Counted from the stretch's first letter, positions 1-7,479 are shown. The stretch is 11,872 bases of DNA from an uncultured Eubacteriales bacterium (GCA_900546685.1 UREB01000035.1:1-11872); one strand, 5' to 3'. Notes: generated from the letters alone by a model not told the origin. Made by a program: numbers and translations.

Positions 1-1
1 C

Positions 2-148
2 CTTTCCCTCCGCGAGCCGCTCATTGCCATCAACATCGAAAGTGAACGGGCAGGCGGGGTTCACACCATCGCGCAGCAGCTAATGAAGTTTCTCTCCGCC
101 TATCAAGGGGAATTGGAGCTATCTCCCCTGGCATCGTATCTTACGTAA
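2..148 (+). CDS. 3' end of an unrecognised gene (5' end outside window)
   Basis: Only this frame stays open from the window edge to a TAA at 146-148; the other two forward frames stop by about position 83. The visible 48 residues end in SPLASYLT and include the stretch REPLIAINIESERAGG, followed by a probable helix (HTIAQQLMKFLSAY). I do not recognise the family from this fragment and assign no function. It reads toward the minus-strand foldase gene, so the two genes converge on the terminator at 164-195. That palindrome directly downstream supports this being a real 3' end rather than a chance ORF. Codon choice looks ordinary for the window. Confidence is moderate that it is coding and nil as to its role. 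Confidence 0.55.
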   Translation, partial: LSLREPLIAINIESERAGGVHTIAQQLMKFLSAYQGELELSPLASYLT

Positions 149-163
149 CGCATTCTTGTTAAC

Positions 164-195
164 AAAAGCCAGGCAGTAAAAACTGCCTGGCTTTT
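164..195. terminator. bidirectional intrinsic terminator between convergent genes
   Basis: The left arm AAAAGCCAGGCAGT (164-177) and right arm ACTGCCTGGCTTTT (182-195) are perfect 14-bp complements around an AAAA loop (178-181). Reading forward, the stem ends in a run of five T residues. Reading on the minus strand, it ends in TTTTGTT. It therefore fits a Rho-independent terminator in both directions, serving the partial gene ending at 148 and the foldase gene whose stop is at 216-218. Confidence 0.93.
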
Positions 196-215
196 TCATT
201 CTTATTTATTCTTCG

Positions 216-1700
216 TTATTTGACAAAGGCCACGCGGCTCTCATACACCTTTGCGTCCAACTCCTTGGCCCATTGCTCCATTTTTTTCGTCCAAACCTCT
301 TCCTTGGCTACCTCATCCTCTTTGGAAGCTACCACTTCCTTACCTCCCTGGTCGTACGGCAGCTCCCCAGCCGCGGCATCCATCTGCAGGCGGATGATAT
401 GCACCCCAAACGTGGTGGCTGTTTGCGTTAGATCTCCCTTATTTGTCAGCGTGCGGGCCGCGGCCACAAAATCCTCATCATATGTGGTATCATCCGGTGC
501 AATGACATAGCCGATCTTTGCCGTTACCGTATCTCCCTGCATACCCGGGTCTGTATTGTATTGTTCGATGAGCGCATCAAAGTCCTCTCCGTCTTTTGCC
601 TTTTGCATTGCCTCATCTACCTTAGCCTGTACATTGGCCTGGGCCGTCTGAATCGCATTGTTCAGTTCTGTTTCCTTGGCTTCCAGCTGCGGCTTTTTGG
701 TATCCAGATCCTTTTGGGCCTGGGCGATGCTCTCATCATAGGCATCCAGCTTTTCCTGGCTGGCGTCCATTTCCTGCTTTTTGGTTTCTGCCGTAGCGGT
801 ATCGTTCTCCGAAACCGCCTTATCGTATGCCTCCTTGGCAGCGTCATAAGTGGATTGTTCACTTTCCTTGCTTTCCTGATTGGTATCCAGGCTTTCCTGC
901 GCGGTATCCACTTCTTCTTGCAGCGTCGTTTTTTCCTCGGACAGCGTTTCTACCTTGGTCTTGTCTGCCGGCAGATACTCAATTAGGATCTGTTTGACCA
1001 GCAGATAGTTCTCTGGCTTATACAGCAGGTAGTCGCCAGAAGATTCATTGGTGATCACAGTCATAAAATCGCTTGGCGTTTTCTGATAGGTTTCCTTTTG
1101 CTCTGCCAGGTCTTCTTTATAACGGTTTTCCAGCGCTTTATCCCCGGCCTTTACATCCTTTACCGTACTTTCATACAGCTTGTTGTACTTTTGGTTGCGC
1201 AAAAGGTCTTCTTTATAGCTGGTTGCATTTTCCGTGGCATAATAGGTACGGAAAAATTCGTCTACATCCTCATCGATATTGCCTTCATAGCTTTCCGGCG
1301 ATACCGAATTATAACCCAGCTGCGTTTTTACCTGGTCTATCGCATCAGCATAGGTCTCTTCTACTTCTGCGATCTCTTCCTCCGTCAACGGCATATCCCG
1401 GTCGCAAATTGCCGCTGCCACACGCAGCTCCATCCAGCTTTGGGCCAAGGTTACCCCCTGCTCGTCCATATATTCTCTCAACTGGCTGTCCAGCCCTTCA
1501 TCCCAAAGATCATCTTCCATGCCATAGGCGGATAGATAGGATTGCATCTGGCTGTATAGTTGTTCCTTTGTCAGCGTCTCATCGCCTACCTTGGCAACGA
1601 TCTGCGCCTTATCTTTATCGCGGTTGACCGATACGCAGCCCGTCAGCAGCCCAACGCACATCGTCATTGCCAACACCGCAGCTGCCCATTTCTTTTTCAT
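216..1700 (-). CDS. SurA/PrsA-like lipoprotein foldase with coiled-coil insertion in its parvulin domain
   Basis: This is a 494-residue predicted extracytoplasmic lipoprotein of the SurA_N plus parvulin (PpiC) type, which assists folding of exported proteins at the outer face of the membrane. I chose the ATG at 1700 because it starts a classic lipoprotein signal (MKKKW, hydrophobic core, lipobox LTGC with Cys22) and has AGAGAGG 10 nt upstream; the frame itself continues 21 codons further. Residues about 33-200 look like the helical SurA_N chaperone region. The parvulin-like part starts at about 232 (LLVKQILIEY) and resumes at about 357 (helix, then DGEDFDALIEQYNTDPGMQG), ending with FGVHIIRL near 430-438. 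Between these lie about 110 residues rich in E, K, Q, A and D with heptad-like spacing, predicted to be a long coiled coil. The first catalytic-site His of parvulins is Gln237 here, while His434 is kept, so chaperone rather than isomerase activity is plausible. It lies downstream of mfd and has its own promoter. Confidence 0.85.
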   Translation of the reverse strand: MKKKWAAAVLAMTMCVGLLTGCVSVNRDKDKAQIVAKVGDETLTKEQLYSQMQSYLSAYGMEDDLWDEGLDSQLREYMDEQGVTLAQSWMELRVAAAICDRDMPLTEEEIAEVEETYADAIDQVKTQLGYNSVSPESYEGNIDEDVDEFFRTYYATENATSYKEDLLRNQKYNKLYESTVKDVKAGDKALENRYKEDLAEQKETYQKTPSDFMTVITNESSGDYLLYKPENYLLVKQILIEYLPADKTKVETLSEEKTTLQEEVDTAQESLDTNQESKESEQSTYDAAKEAYDKAVSENDTATAETKKQEMDASQEKLDAYDESIAQAQKDLDTKKPQLEAKETELNNAIQTAQANVQAKVDEAMQKAKDGEDFDALIEQYNTDPGMQGDTVTAKIGYVIAPDDTTYDEDFVAAARTLTNKGDLTQTATTFGVHIIRLQMDAAAGELPYDQGGKEVVASKEDEVAKEEVWTKKMEQWAKELDAKVYESRVAFVK

Positions 1701-1751
1701 CGGTGTCCATCCTCTCTTGTACAAAGCTCGGTTATCAAACATATTTTTGTT

Positions 1752-1780
1752 ATTATACCGCACTCGCTGCCCGGTTTCAA
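1752..1780 (-). promoter_or_regulatory. sigma-A-type promoter for the foldase gene
   Basis: On the minus strand, TTGAAA (1780-1775) is followed after exactly 17 nt by TATAAT (1757-1752). The predicted start point is near 1745, giving a 5' leader of about 45 nt that carries the SD AGAGAGG. The -35 box begins 2 nt beyond the mfd stop codon (TGA, 1785-1783), so the foldase can be transcribed independently of mfd. Match to consensus is 11 of 12 bases with ideal spacing. It has not been shown to be active. Confidence 0.8.
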
Positions 1781-1782
1781 TC

Positions 1783-4700
1783 TCAGCTTGCCTGGGTCAG
1801 ATCCTTGAAAAATGCCATCGTCTGCTCTGTCATTTCCTCCGCAGAGGCCTTAGGCAGCTTCAACAGCAGCCCCGGCGTTTCCCCTTTTGTAAAGTGTGCA
1901 CCTTGCCCAAACCGTTCCGCCGCCTGCATGATCTGGAGCGGGTCCACCTCCGCCTGCAAGGCAAATTTCATGCGTGCTTGGCCCTGTCGCACAGTCACAC
2001 TTGCTACGCCGGCCTCGTGTGCCAGCGCACGCAGCAGCGAAATCTCGATCAGTTGGCGCGTTGCCTCCGGCACCGGGCCAAAACGATCCTGCAATTCCTT
2101 TTCCAAGTCCTCCGCGTCATGCACGCCCGTGATATTGGCGATCTTGCGGTACACCTGCACCTTTTGCTCTTTAGAGCCCACATATTTCTCCGGCAGATAA
2201 GCAGCCAGCGGTGCATCTACCGTGGTTTCAAACGTCGGTGCCGGCGTCTCACCCCTTGCCTGTTTTACAGCGTCCGCCAGCAGCTTGCAGTATGTATCGT
2301 ATCCCACGTTTGCCATATGCCCGTGCTGCTCCGGCCCCAAAAGGTTGCCTGCGCCCCTGATCTCTAAATCGCGCATGGCAATGCGGAAGCCGCTGCCAAG
2401 ATCTGTAAACTCCTTGATGGCATCCAGCCGCTTTTGTGCTGTTTCGTTGATCTGCTTATTGGCCTCATACAATAGATAACAATACGCCGTCCTTGTGCTT
2501 CGCCCAACGCGCCCCCTTAGCTGGTACAGCTGGGAAAGCCCCAGGTGGTCCGCATCAAGCACGATCATGGTATTGGCAGAGGGTATGTCCACGCCGTTTT
2601 CCACGATGGTAGAACAAACCAGCACGTCCGCTTCTCTTTCATAAAATTGCAGCATCGCACTTTCCAGCTGGTTCTCCGTCATCTGCCCATGCGCCATGGT
2701 AAAACACGCCTCCGGCACGAGCTGGCGCAGCTCATGCACCAGCCATTCCATTCTCTGCACCTTATTGTATAGGATGTATACCTGCCCATCGCGGGCAAGC
2801 TCCCGATGGATTGCCTCGCGGATCAGCCCCGCATCATACGGCGATACATACGTATTTACCGGAATCCTTTGCTCCGGCGGCGTATGGATTACCGACATAT
2901 CCCGGATCCCTACCAACGACATCTCCATCGTGCGTGGAATAGGCGTAGCCGTCATCGTCAAAACGTCTACGCTGCGCTTCATATCCTTGATGGTCTCCTT
3001 GTGTCCTACGCCGAACCGTTGTTCCTCATCCACCACCAGAAGCCCCAGATCATGCGGTTTTACATCCTTGGCCAGCAAACGGTGCGTGCCGATAAGCACA
3101 TCGATGCCGCCGTCGGCAAACTCCTGTAAGATCAACTTTTGCTCTTTGGCGGTCTTAAACCGGCTCAATACCTGTACACGAATGGGATAGCCCTCAAACC
3201 GGGCCGCCATCGTCGCATAATGCTGCTGGGCCAAAATGGTAGTCGGCACCAGCACCATGGCCTGCTTGGCGTCCATCACGCATTTAAAGATGGCGCGCAT
3301 CGCCACCTCCGTCTTGCCATATCCAACGTCGCCGCACAGTAGCCGATCCATGATCTTATTGGATTCCATATCCCGCTTAATTTCTTCTACGCTTTGCAGC
3401 TGTCCCTCTGTTTCTTCAAAGGGGAAAGCCTGCTCAAACTCTGCCTGCCAGGCTGTGTCCTCTGAAAACGCATAGCCTGTCATCGCCTGCCGGGCCGCAT
3501 AGATCGAAACCAGATCCTGCGCCAGCTTTTTCACTGAGCTGGAAACCTTCTTTTTCGCCTTTTCCCACTCGGCGCCGCCCATCTTATTTACCTTGGGCGT
3601 ATCGTCATTGCCGATGTATTTTTGCAGGCGATCCGCCTGATCGGCCGGGATATAGAGCTTATCCCCGCCGCGGTATTCCATCAGCATAAAATCCTTGGGT
3701 TTTCCCTCTACCGTGATGGTGGTCAGTCCCTTGTATACACCGATGCCATGCACATCATGCACGGCATAATCCCCTACTTTCAAGTCAACAGCCGGCATTG
3801 CTGTCTGCAAAGAGCTCTTCTGCTTGGCAGACGTACGCGCACCTTGGGTACGGAAAATCTCATGTTCGGAAAACACGAGATAATTTTCCTCTCCCATTTC
3901 AAACCCGCTGCCCAGCGGCGCCACTGTTAAAACGGTGTGCCCCTTTTGCGGCGGGTTTTTCATCCCGCTGTCCACCACGCAGGAAACGCCTCTGTCCAGC
4001 AGCGACTGATAGAGCGTCTGGCATCGTTTTTCATTTTGTAGGGCCAGCACCGTGCGGTATCCATGTTTGTTTCGTAGGGTCAGTTCATCGGCCAGCAGAT
4101 CAAACCTACCGTGTAGTGCCTGGGCCGGGCGTATTTGAAAAATATGGCTGTCTCCGGTCTGCTGAACTGCCGAGCAGGACAGCGTAAATACGTCTGGTGG
4201 GGCTGTCAAATGCACATAGGGCGCCAGCTGGTTTTCCCAGCCCAGCGGTGCCATGCCCTTTTCTTTAAGCTCTACTACCGTAGATTGAATCTCTAAATCT
4301 GAAGAATGGGCCGCATCCGATAAGCGAATCGGTTCATCCAAAAGCAGCACGCTGCCGGCAGGCAGATAATCCACCGCCGTATACGCTGGCAAAAACAGCG
4401 ACAACACCTCATAGCTCTGCGTATAATCGCCTTGGGCAATGCCATCATGTAGCTGGCGCAACCGTTCGCTTTGCTCATTTTGCGCAGAAAGCGGAATGTT
4501 TTTCAGGATCTTATCCATTTCCAGCAGTGCCTTTTGCGCCTGTTTATGCGTCAGCGGCGTTTCCACAGCTGGTGATAGCGCAAACTGCTGTAGTTCCTCT
4601 TGGCTGCGCTGGGATAGTACGTCCAGCTTTCTGATTTGGTCGATCTCATCGCCAAAAAAGTCCACGCGCACCGCACTGCCATCAGCACCAAAAATATCCA

Positions 4701-5262
4701 CAATGCCGCCTCGCACGGCAAACTCGCCCGTCTCCTGTACCGTTTCATTGCGCTGGTAGCCTGCCAGCGCCAGCTTTTCCATCACCTTATTGATCTCAAT
4801 GCGCTGTCCTTTTTGCAGGGTAAACACATGCGTTTGGAAATCCTCCGGCGGGGCCAAACGAGCCCGCGCCGCGTCTACCCCTGCAATAATGACAAACGGC
4901 GCACCCGAAACAGCCCGGCTTAGGGCCTTAGCCCGCAGCCCCTGCGTCTGCTTGTTTTGACCCCGTGCCCGGCTAAGCTGTACGGTTCGTTGCGGCAGCA
5001 GTAGACACGCGTCCCCCAGCGCAGGCTCCAGCGCTGCATAAAGTTTCTGTGCAGAAAAATCGCCTGATGTCACGATCATGATGGATTTCTTCTGCTGATA
5101 AAACAGCGATAAGACCAACGGAACCTTTCCATTTTCCGGCATGCCAAAAAGAGAGAGTTTTGTCTGCTCCCCCTTCATGCTCCCAATCAATCTTTTATAC
5201 GCGCCGCCCTCTGTCAACGGCTTCAGCAAAGGGCTAATCTGAGCCCATGGCTGCTGTTGCAT
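1783..5262 (-). CDS. mfd: transcription-repair coupling factor Mfd
   Basis: This 1159-residue protein has the full length expected of Mfd, the ATP-driven translocase that pushes stalled RNA polymerase off damaged DNA and recruits UvrA. Residues about 1-350 form the UvrB-like module, including GGIVDIFGADG and RVDFFGDEID near 185-208. The RNA polymerase interaction domain is at about 495-560 (VGDYAVHDVHGIGVYKG). The helicase lobes follow: Walker A GDVGYGKT (644-651), motif II DEEQ (745-748), motif III TATPIPRT (771-778) and motif VI QLRGRVGR (914-921). The C-terminal D7 regulatory domain covers about 1010-1150. The ATG at 5262 has GGGGAGG 5 nt upstream. The gene starts 16 nt after the pth stop and is probably co-transcribed with glmU and pth. 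All motor motifs look intact. Confidence 0.98.
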   Translation of the reverse strand: MQQQPWAQISPLLKPLTEGGAYKRLIGSMKGEQTKLSLFGMPENGKVPLVLSLFYQQKKSIMIVTSGDFSAQKLYAALEPALGDACLLLPQRTVQLSRARGQNKQTQGLRAKALSRAVSGAPFVIIAGVDAARARLAPPEDFQTHVFTLQKGQRIEINKVMEKLALAGYQRNETVQETGEFAVRGGIVDIFGADGSAVRVDFFGDEIDQIRKLDVLSQRSQEELQQFALSPAVETPLTHKQAQKALLEMDKILKNIPLSAQNEQSERLRQLHDGIAQGDYTQSYEVLSLFLPAYTAVDYLPAGSVLLLDEPIRLSDAAHSSDLEIQSTVVELKEKGMAPLGWENQLAPYVHLTAPPDVFTLSCSAVQQTGDSHIFQIRPAQALHGRFDLLADELTLRNKHGYRTVLALQNEKRCQTLYQSLLDRGVSCVVDSGMKNPPQKGHTVLTVAPLGSGFEMGEENYLVFSEHEIFRTQGARTSAKQKSSLQTAMPAVDLKVGDYAVHDVHGIGVYKGLTTITVEGKPKDFMLMEYRGGDKLYIPADQADRLQKYIGNDDTPKVNKMGGAEWEKAKKKVSSSVKKLAQDLVSIYAARQAMTGYAFSEDTAWQAEFEQAFPFEETEGQLQSVEEIKRDMESNKIMDRLLCGDVGYGKTEVAMRAIFKCVMDAKQAMVLVPTTILAQQHYATMAARFEGYPIRVQVLSRFKTAKEQKLILQEFADGGIDVLIGTHRLLAKDVKPHDLGLLVVDEEQRFGVGHKETIKDMKRSVDVLTMTATPIPRTMEMSLVGIRDMSVIHTPPEQRIPVNTYVSPYDAGLIREAIHRELARDGQVYILYNKVQRMEWLVHELRQLVPEACFTMAHGQMTENQLESAMLQFYEREADVLVCSTIVENGVDIPSANTMIVLDADHLGLSQLYQLRGRVGRSTRTAYCYLLYEANKQINETAQKRLDAIKEFTDLGSGFRIAMRDLEIRGAGNLLGPEQHGHMANVGYDTYCKLLADAVKQARGETPAPTFETTVDAPLAAYLPEKYVGSKEQKVQVYRKIANITGVHDAEDLEKELQDRFGPVPEATRQLIEISLLRALAHEAGVASVTVRQGQARMKFALQAEVDPLQIMQAAERFGQGAHFTKGETPGLLLKLPKASAEEMTEQTMAFFKDLTQAS

Positions 5263-5276
5263 AGATGCCTCCCCGG

Positions 5277-5296
5277 CGTTATACGCCGTTATACGC
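5277..5296. repeat. 10-bp perfect tandem duplication at the pth/mfd junction
   Basis: CGTTATACGC occurs twice head to tail (5277-5286 and 5287-5296). On the coding (minus) strand the unit reads GGCGTATAAC when shifted by one base. The first copy is read as GCG-TAT-AAC in pth and the second as GGC-GTA-TAA, so the second copy supplies the stop codon in a shifted frame. The unit can also form a short hairpin (GGCGT...ACGCC) just before the mfd SD. Confidence 0.9.
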
Positions 5297-5842
5297 CCTC
5301 TGCGCAGCCTCTACCCCTTCAGTGAGCAAAAGCTTTGCCGCTTGGGCGCCATGTTCAATACTGCGCTGAAACAAAAGCGCGTCCTCTCCTTTGGGTACTC
5401 CCAAGACAAAATCAATCAGCTCCCATTTTTCCGGTGGGGCGCCCACCCCCAGGCGCACACGCGGGAATCCTCCCTCCCCCAAATGGGATAAAATACTGCG
5501 CATGCCGTTGTGCGTACCAGCACCGCCCTTTCCTCGCACGCGGATTACGCCGGCTGGCAGGTCTATATCGTCGTATAGTACCACAATATCTGTCAACGAC
5601 ACTTTATAGTACGCAGCAAAATCCATCACACATTCGCCGCTGTTGTTCATAAAGGTCTGCGGCTTGATCAATAGCACCTTTTCCAATCCGCATTGCGCTT
5701 GCCGCACCACTGCGCCACGCTGCTTTTTTTCCGGCGCCGCATTGAGCAACGCCCCCAATTCATCCAACGCCAAAAAACCGGCATTATGCCGGGTCTTGGC
5801 GTATTTATCTCCCGGGTTTCCCAGGCCAAATACCAGTTTCAT
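5279..5842 (-). CDS. pth: peptidyl-tRNA hydrolase
   Basis: Pth cleaves the ester bond of peptidyl-tRNAs dropped by ribosomes, recycling tRNA. The 187-residue product has the usual family length. Visible signatures are GLGNPG (6-11, substrate-binding Asn9), TRHNAG with catalytic His19, KPQTFMNNSGE, the YDDIDLP loop and GGAGTHNGMRSI. The start is the ATG at 5842, because it places GLGNPG at the expected distance from the N-terminus; the same frame continues 42 codons upstream but that part is antisense-frame noise inside glmU. Only one base separates the glmU stop from this ATG (TAAGATG on the coding strand), with AGGGG about 13 nt upstream, suggesting translational coupling. The last codons lie in the 10-bp tandem duplication. 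The gene often sits next to mfd in Bacillota. Confidence 0.97.
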   Translation of the reverse strand: MKLVFGLGNPGDKYAKTRHNAGFLALDELGALLNAAPEKKQRGAVVRQAQCGLEKVLLIKPQTFMNNSGECVMDFAAYYKVSLTDIVVLYDDIDLPAGVIRVRGKGGAGTHNGMRSILSHLGEGGFPRVRLGVGAPPEKWELIDFVLGVPKGEDALLFQRSIEHGAQAAKLLLTEGVEAAQRAYNGV

Positions 5843-5843
5843 C

Positions 5844-7211
5844 TTATTTGAGTTTCCCCTGTTTTCTTCGTTTGTCCGCCCATTCCGGCTTTGTCTCAGC
5901 ACGAACGCGACCGATCGCCATTGAACCTGCTTCCACTTCTTCTGTAACCGTGGTACCTGCCGCCACATACGCGCCTTCCCGTACCGCCACAGGCGCTACC
6001 AAGTTTACATTACAGCCGATAAAGCAGTGATCCTCTACCGTAGATCGCTGTTTTATCTTCCCATCATAGTTCACAAAGATCGTGCCACAGGCAATATTAC
6101 AGGCTTTGCCGATGTCGGCATCGCCAATATAAGCCAGATGGGGCAGTTTGGTTCCATCACCGACATTGGAATTTTTAACTTCTACAAAATCGCCAACCTT
6201 GCATCCGCTGCCAATCTTGCTGCCCGGCCGCAAATACGCAAATGGCCCCACCGTCGTACCGTTGCCGATTTCGCTTTGTACAACCACGCTGTTTTGCAGT
6301 TCCACGCCGTCTGCAAGGATGCTGTCCTCAACACGCGAAGAGCCCATCAGCACGCAATCCGCTCCGATCTTTGTACGGCCCTTGAGCATCACGCCCGGAT
6401 ATAAAATGGTATCGCGGCCGATCTCCACCTGCTCTTCAATGTATACCTGCTGCGGATCAAGGATGGTTACGCCATTTCGCATATGATTCTCTTTGATTCG
6501 CGTTTGCAAATATTGCTCTGCCTGCATCAGCTGTATCCTGTCGTTGACGCCCATACACTCCTCCTGGCTCGTCACCACAGCTTCAACAGGACGATGCGCC
6601 TGTACCAAAAACCCGATACAGTCCGTCAGATAATACTCCTGCTGTGCGTTGTCGCATGTCAGCTGTGCTAGCCCCTCTAACAGTGCCTGGTTATCAAAGC
6701 AGTATACCGAGGCGTTGACCTCTTTTACCTGCCGCTCCTCATCCGTTGCGTCTTTATGTTCTACGATCCTTACCACACGGCCGTGATCATCCCGCAGCAC
6801 ACGTCCATAGCCAGTAGGGTTCTCCGCAATGCTGCTCAAAAGCGCTGCCCCACCCTTGGGGGTTTTGTCGATCAGCGTTTGCAGCGTCTGCTGTGTCAAA
6901 AGCGGCATATCGCCTGCCAAAATCAACGTCTTGCCATCGTAATCCTTTAGGTAAGGCATGGCCATCTGCACGGCATGCCCTGTACCCTTTTGTTCTGTTT
7001 GCTCTACCACTGCCGCGGACTTTTCCACAAACGGAGCCACCTGTTCTTTCCCATGGCCTACCACCACAATAGGGCTGCACTGCGCCGGGCAAGCATTCAG
7101 TACCCTCTGCACCATTTCTACTCCACATACTTTATGTAGCACCTTGGGCGTCCTGCTCTTCATTCTTTTTCCTTCGCCCGCCGCCAAGACCACTGCTTTG
7201 ATGGGTTCCAC
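5844..7211 (-). CDS. glmU: bifunctional GlcN-1-P acetyltransferase / GlcNAc-1-P uridyltransferase
   Basis: GlmU makes UDP-GlcNAc, the entry precursor for peptidoglycan, by acetylating glucosamine-1-P and then coupling it to UTP. The N-terminal uridyltransferase shows LAAGEGKRMKS (9-19), QKGTGHA (74-80), LAGDMP with metal-binding Asp101, NPTGYGRV and GVNDR (221-225). The C-terminal left-handed beta-helix (about 250-435) has hexapeptide repeats, RPGSKIG, catalytic His358 in LPHLAYIGDADIG and the VNYDGK loop. I place the start at the GTG at 7211: it gives 455 residues, the usual length, begins MEPIKAVVLAAGEG, and has AAAAGGGGG 9 nt upstream. A TTG at 7241 in the same frame has no SD and lies beside a TATAAT sequence. 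It is the first gene of the minus-strand cluster, transcribed from the promoter at 7273-7302. Confidence 0.97.
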   Translation of the reverse strand: MEPIKAVVLAAGEGKRMKSRTPKVLHKVCGVEMVQRVLNACPAQCSPIVVVGHGKEQVAPFVEKSAAVVEQTEQKGTGHAVQMAMPYLKDYDGKTLILAGDMPLLTQQTLQTLIDKTPKGGAALLSSIAENPTGYGRVLRDDHGRVVRIVEHKDATDEERQVKEVNASVYCFDNQALLEGLAQLTCDNAQQEYYLTDCIGFLVQAHRPVEAVVTSQEECMGVNDRIQLMQAEQYLQTRIKENHMRNGVTILDPQQVYIEEQVEIGRDTILYPGVMLKGRTKIGADCVLMGSSRVEDSILADGVELQNSVVVQSEIGNGTTVGPFAYLRPGSKIGSGCKVGDFVEVKNSNVGDGTKLPHLAYIGDADIGKACNIACGTIFVNYDGKIKQRSTVEDHCFIGCNVNLVAPVAVREGAYVAAGTTVTEEVEAGSMAIGRVRAETKPEWADKRRKQGKLK

Positions 7212-7220
7212 TGACAAATG

Positions 7221-7229
7221 CCCCCTTTT
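7221..7229 (-). promoter_or_regulatory. ribosome binding site that fixes the GTG start of glmU
   Basis: The minus strand reads AAAAGGGGG here, 9 nt before the GTG at 7211. The in-frame TTG codons at 7241 and 7217 are not properly spaced from any purine-rich tract (the second would have only 3 nt). This makes GTG the best-supported start. Confidence 0.75.
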
Positions 7230-7272
7230 GTTGGATCTCAATGTATATATTATAAGCTAAAATGCTTCGTTC

Positions 7273-7302
7273 ATTGTATGCAAACACCCTTTGCATTGTC
7301 AA
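7273..7302 (-). promoter_or_regulatory. sigma-A-type promoter of the glmU-pth-mfd cluster
   Basis: On the minus strand, a perfect TTGACA (7302-7297) is followed after 18 nt by TACAAT (7278-7273). Predicted transcription starts near 7266, leaving a leader of about 55 nt before the glmU GTG. A second TATAAT at 7254-7249 has no convincing -35 box. The spacer is filled by the palindrome annotated at 7278-7296. Confidence 0.8.
7278..7296. promoter_or_regulatory. operator-like palindrome inside the glmU promoter spacer
   Basis: ATGCAAA (7278-7284) and TTTGCAT (7290-7296) are perfect 7-bp inverted repeats around a CACCC centre. The element covers the whole 18-bp gap between the -35 and -10 boxes plus one base of the -10. 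A dyad in this place is typical of repressor operators and of MerR-family activator sites. The binding protein cannot be named from this sequence. Confidence 0.6.
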
Positions 7303-7347
7303 GTTTTGATGAATTTTCCAGTTTTTCTCTTTCCTATTATATTTATA

Positions 7348-7479
7348 CAAGATAAAATCAAAGATAGAATTTTCAGGGAGTCTCTCTAACATAGATAAAA
7401 ATATGAAAAATTAATCTATTATCCGGAAAAGAGTCTTGACATCCTGTTTCTTTGGGTGTAGTTTTACATCAAGATAAAA
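7348..7479 (+). repeat. A-rich direct repeat pair (CAAGATAAAA) in the divergent region
   Basis: CAAGATAAAA occurs at 7348-7357 and 7470-7479. Similarity extends outward imperfectly on both sides (TTTA upstream, CAA then a purine-G downstream). A third core, AGATAAAA, lies at 7393-7400. The coordinates span the outer copies. The region is AT-rich, so chance is a real alternative; regulator binding or curved upstream DNA is also possible. Confidence 0.45.
7436..7464 (+). promoter_or_regulatory. probable promoter of the ATP synthase operon
   Basis: A perfect TTGACA (7436-7441) is followed after 17 nt by TAGTTT (7459-7464), which keeps the T, A and final T of the -10 consensus. Predicted transcription starts near 7471, giving a leader of about 100 nt before the first gene. 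The stretch from 7303 to 7435 upstream of it is AT-rich with no credible gene. Confidence 0.62.

Noticed and set aside
561..986. Plus-strand frame of 141 codons that looks like a multi-helix membrane protein
   Set aside because: It is antisense to the coiled-coil part of the foldase. E/K/Q-rich codons read backward as L/F/I, which gives false hydrophobicity; there is no SD.
1591..2367. Plus-strand frame of 258 codons
   Set aside because: Antisense to the foldase start and the mfd 3' end; the translation is rich in R, H, C and L without domain signs, and it crosses a real gene boundary and promoter.
5843..5968. 42-codon upstream extension of pth
   Set aside because: It lies inside glmU in another frame, and the Pth family begins right at MKLVFGLGNPG.
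7212..7241. TTG start at 7241 for glmU
   Set aside because: No SD before it, and it would add 10 residues not seen in the family; the GTG at 7211 has AAAAGGGGG at 9 nt.
7132..7392. Minus-strand frame of 86 codons over the intergenic region
   Set aside because: It overlaps the glmU promoter and 5' end in another frame, has no SD and an atypical AT-rich composition.
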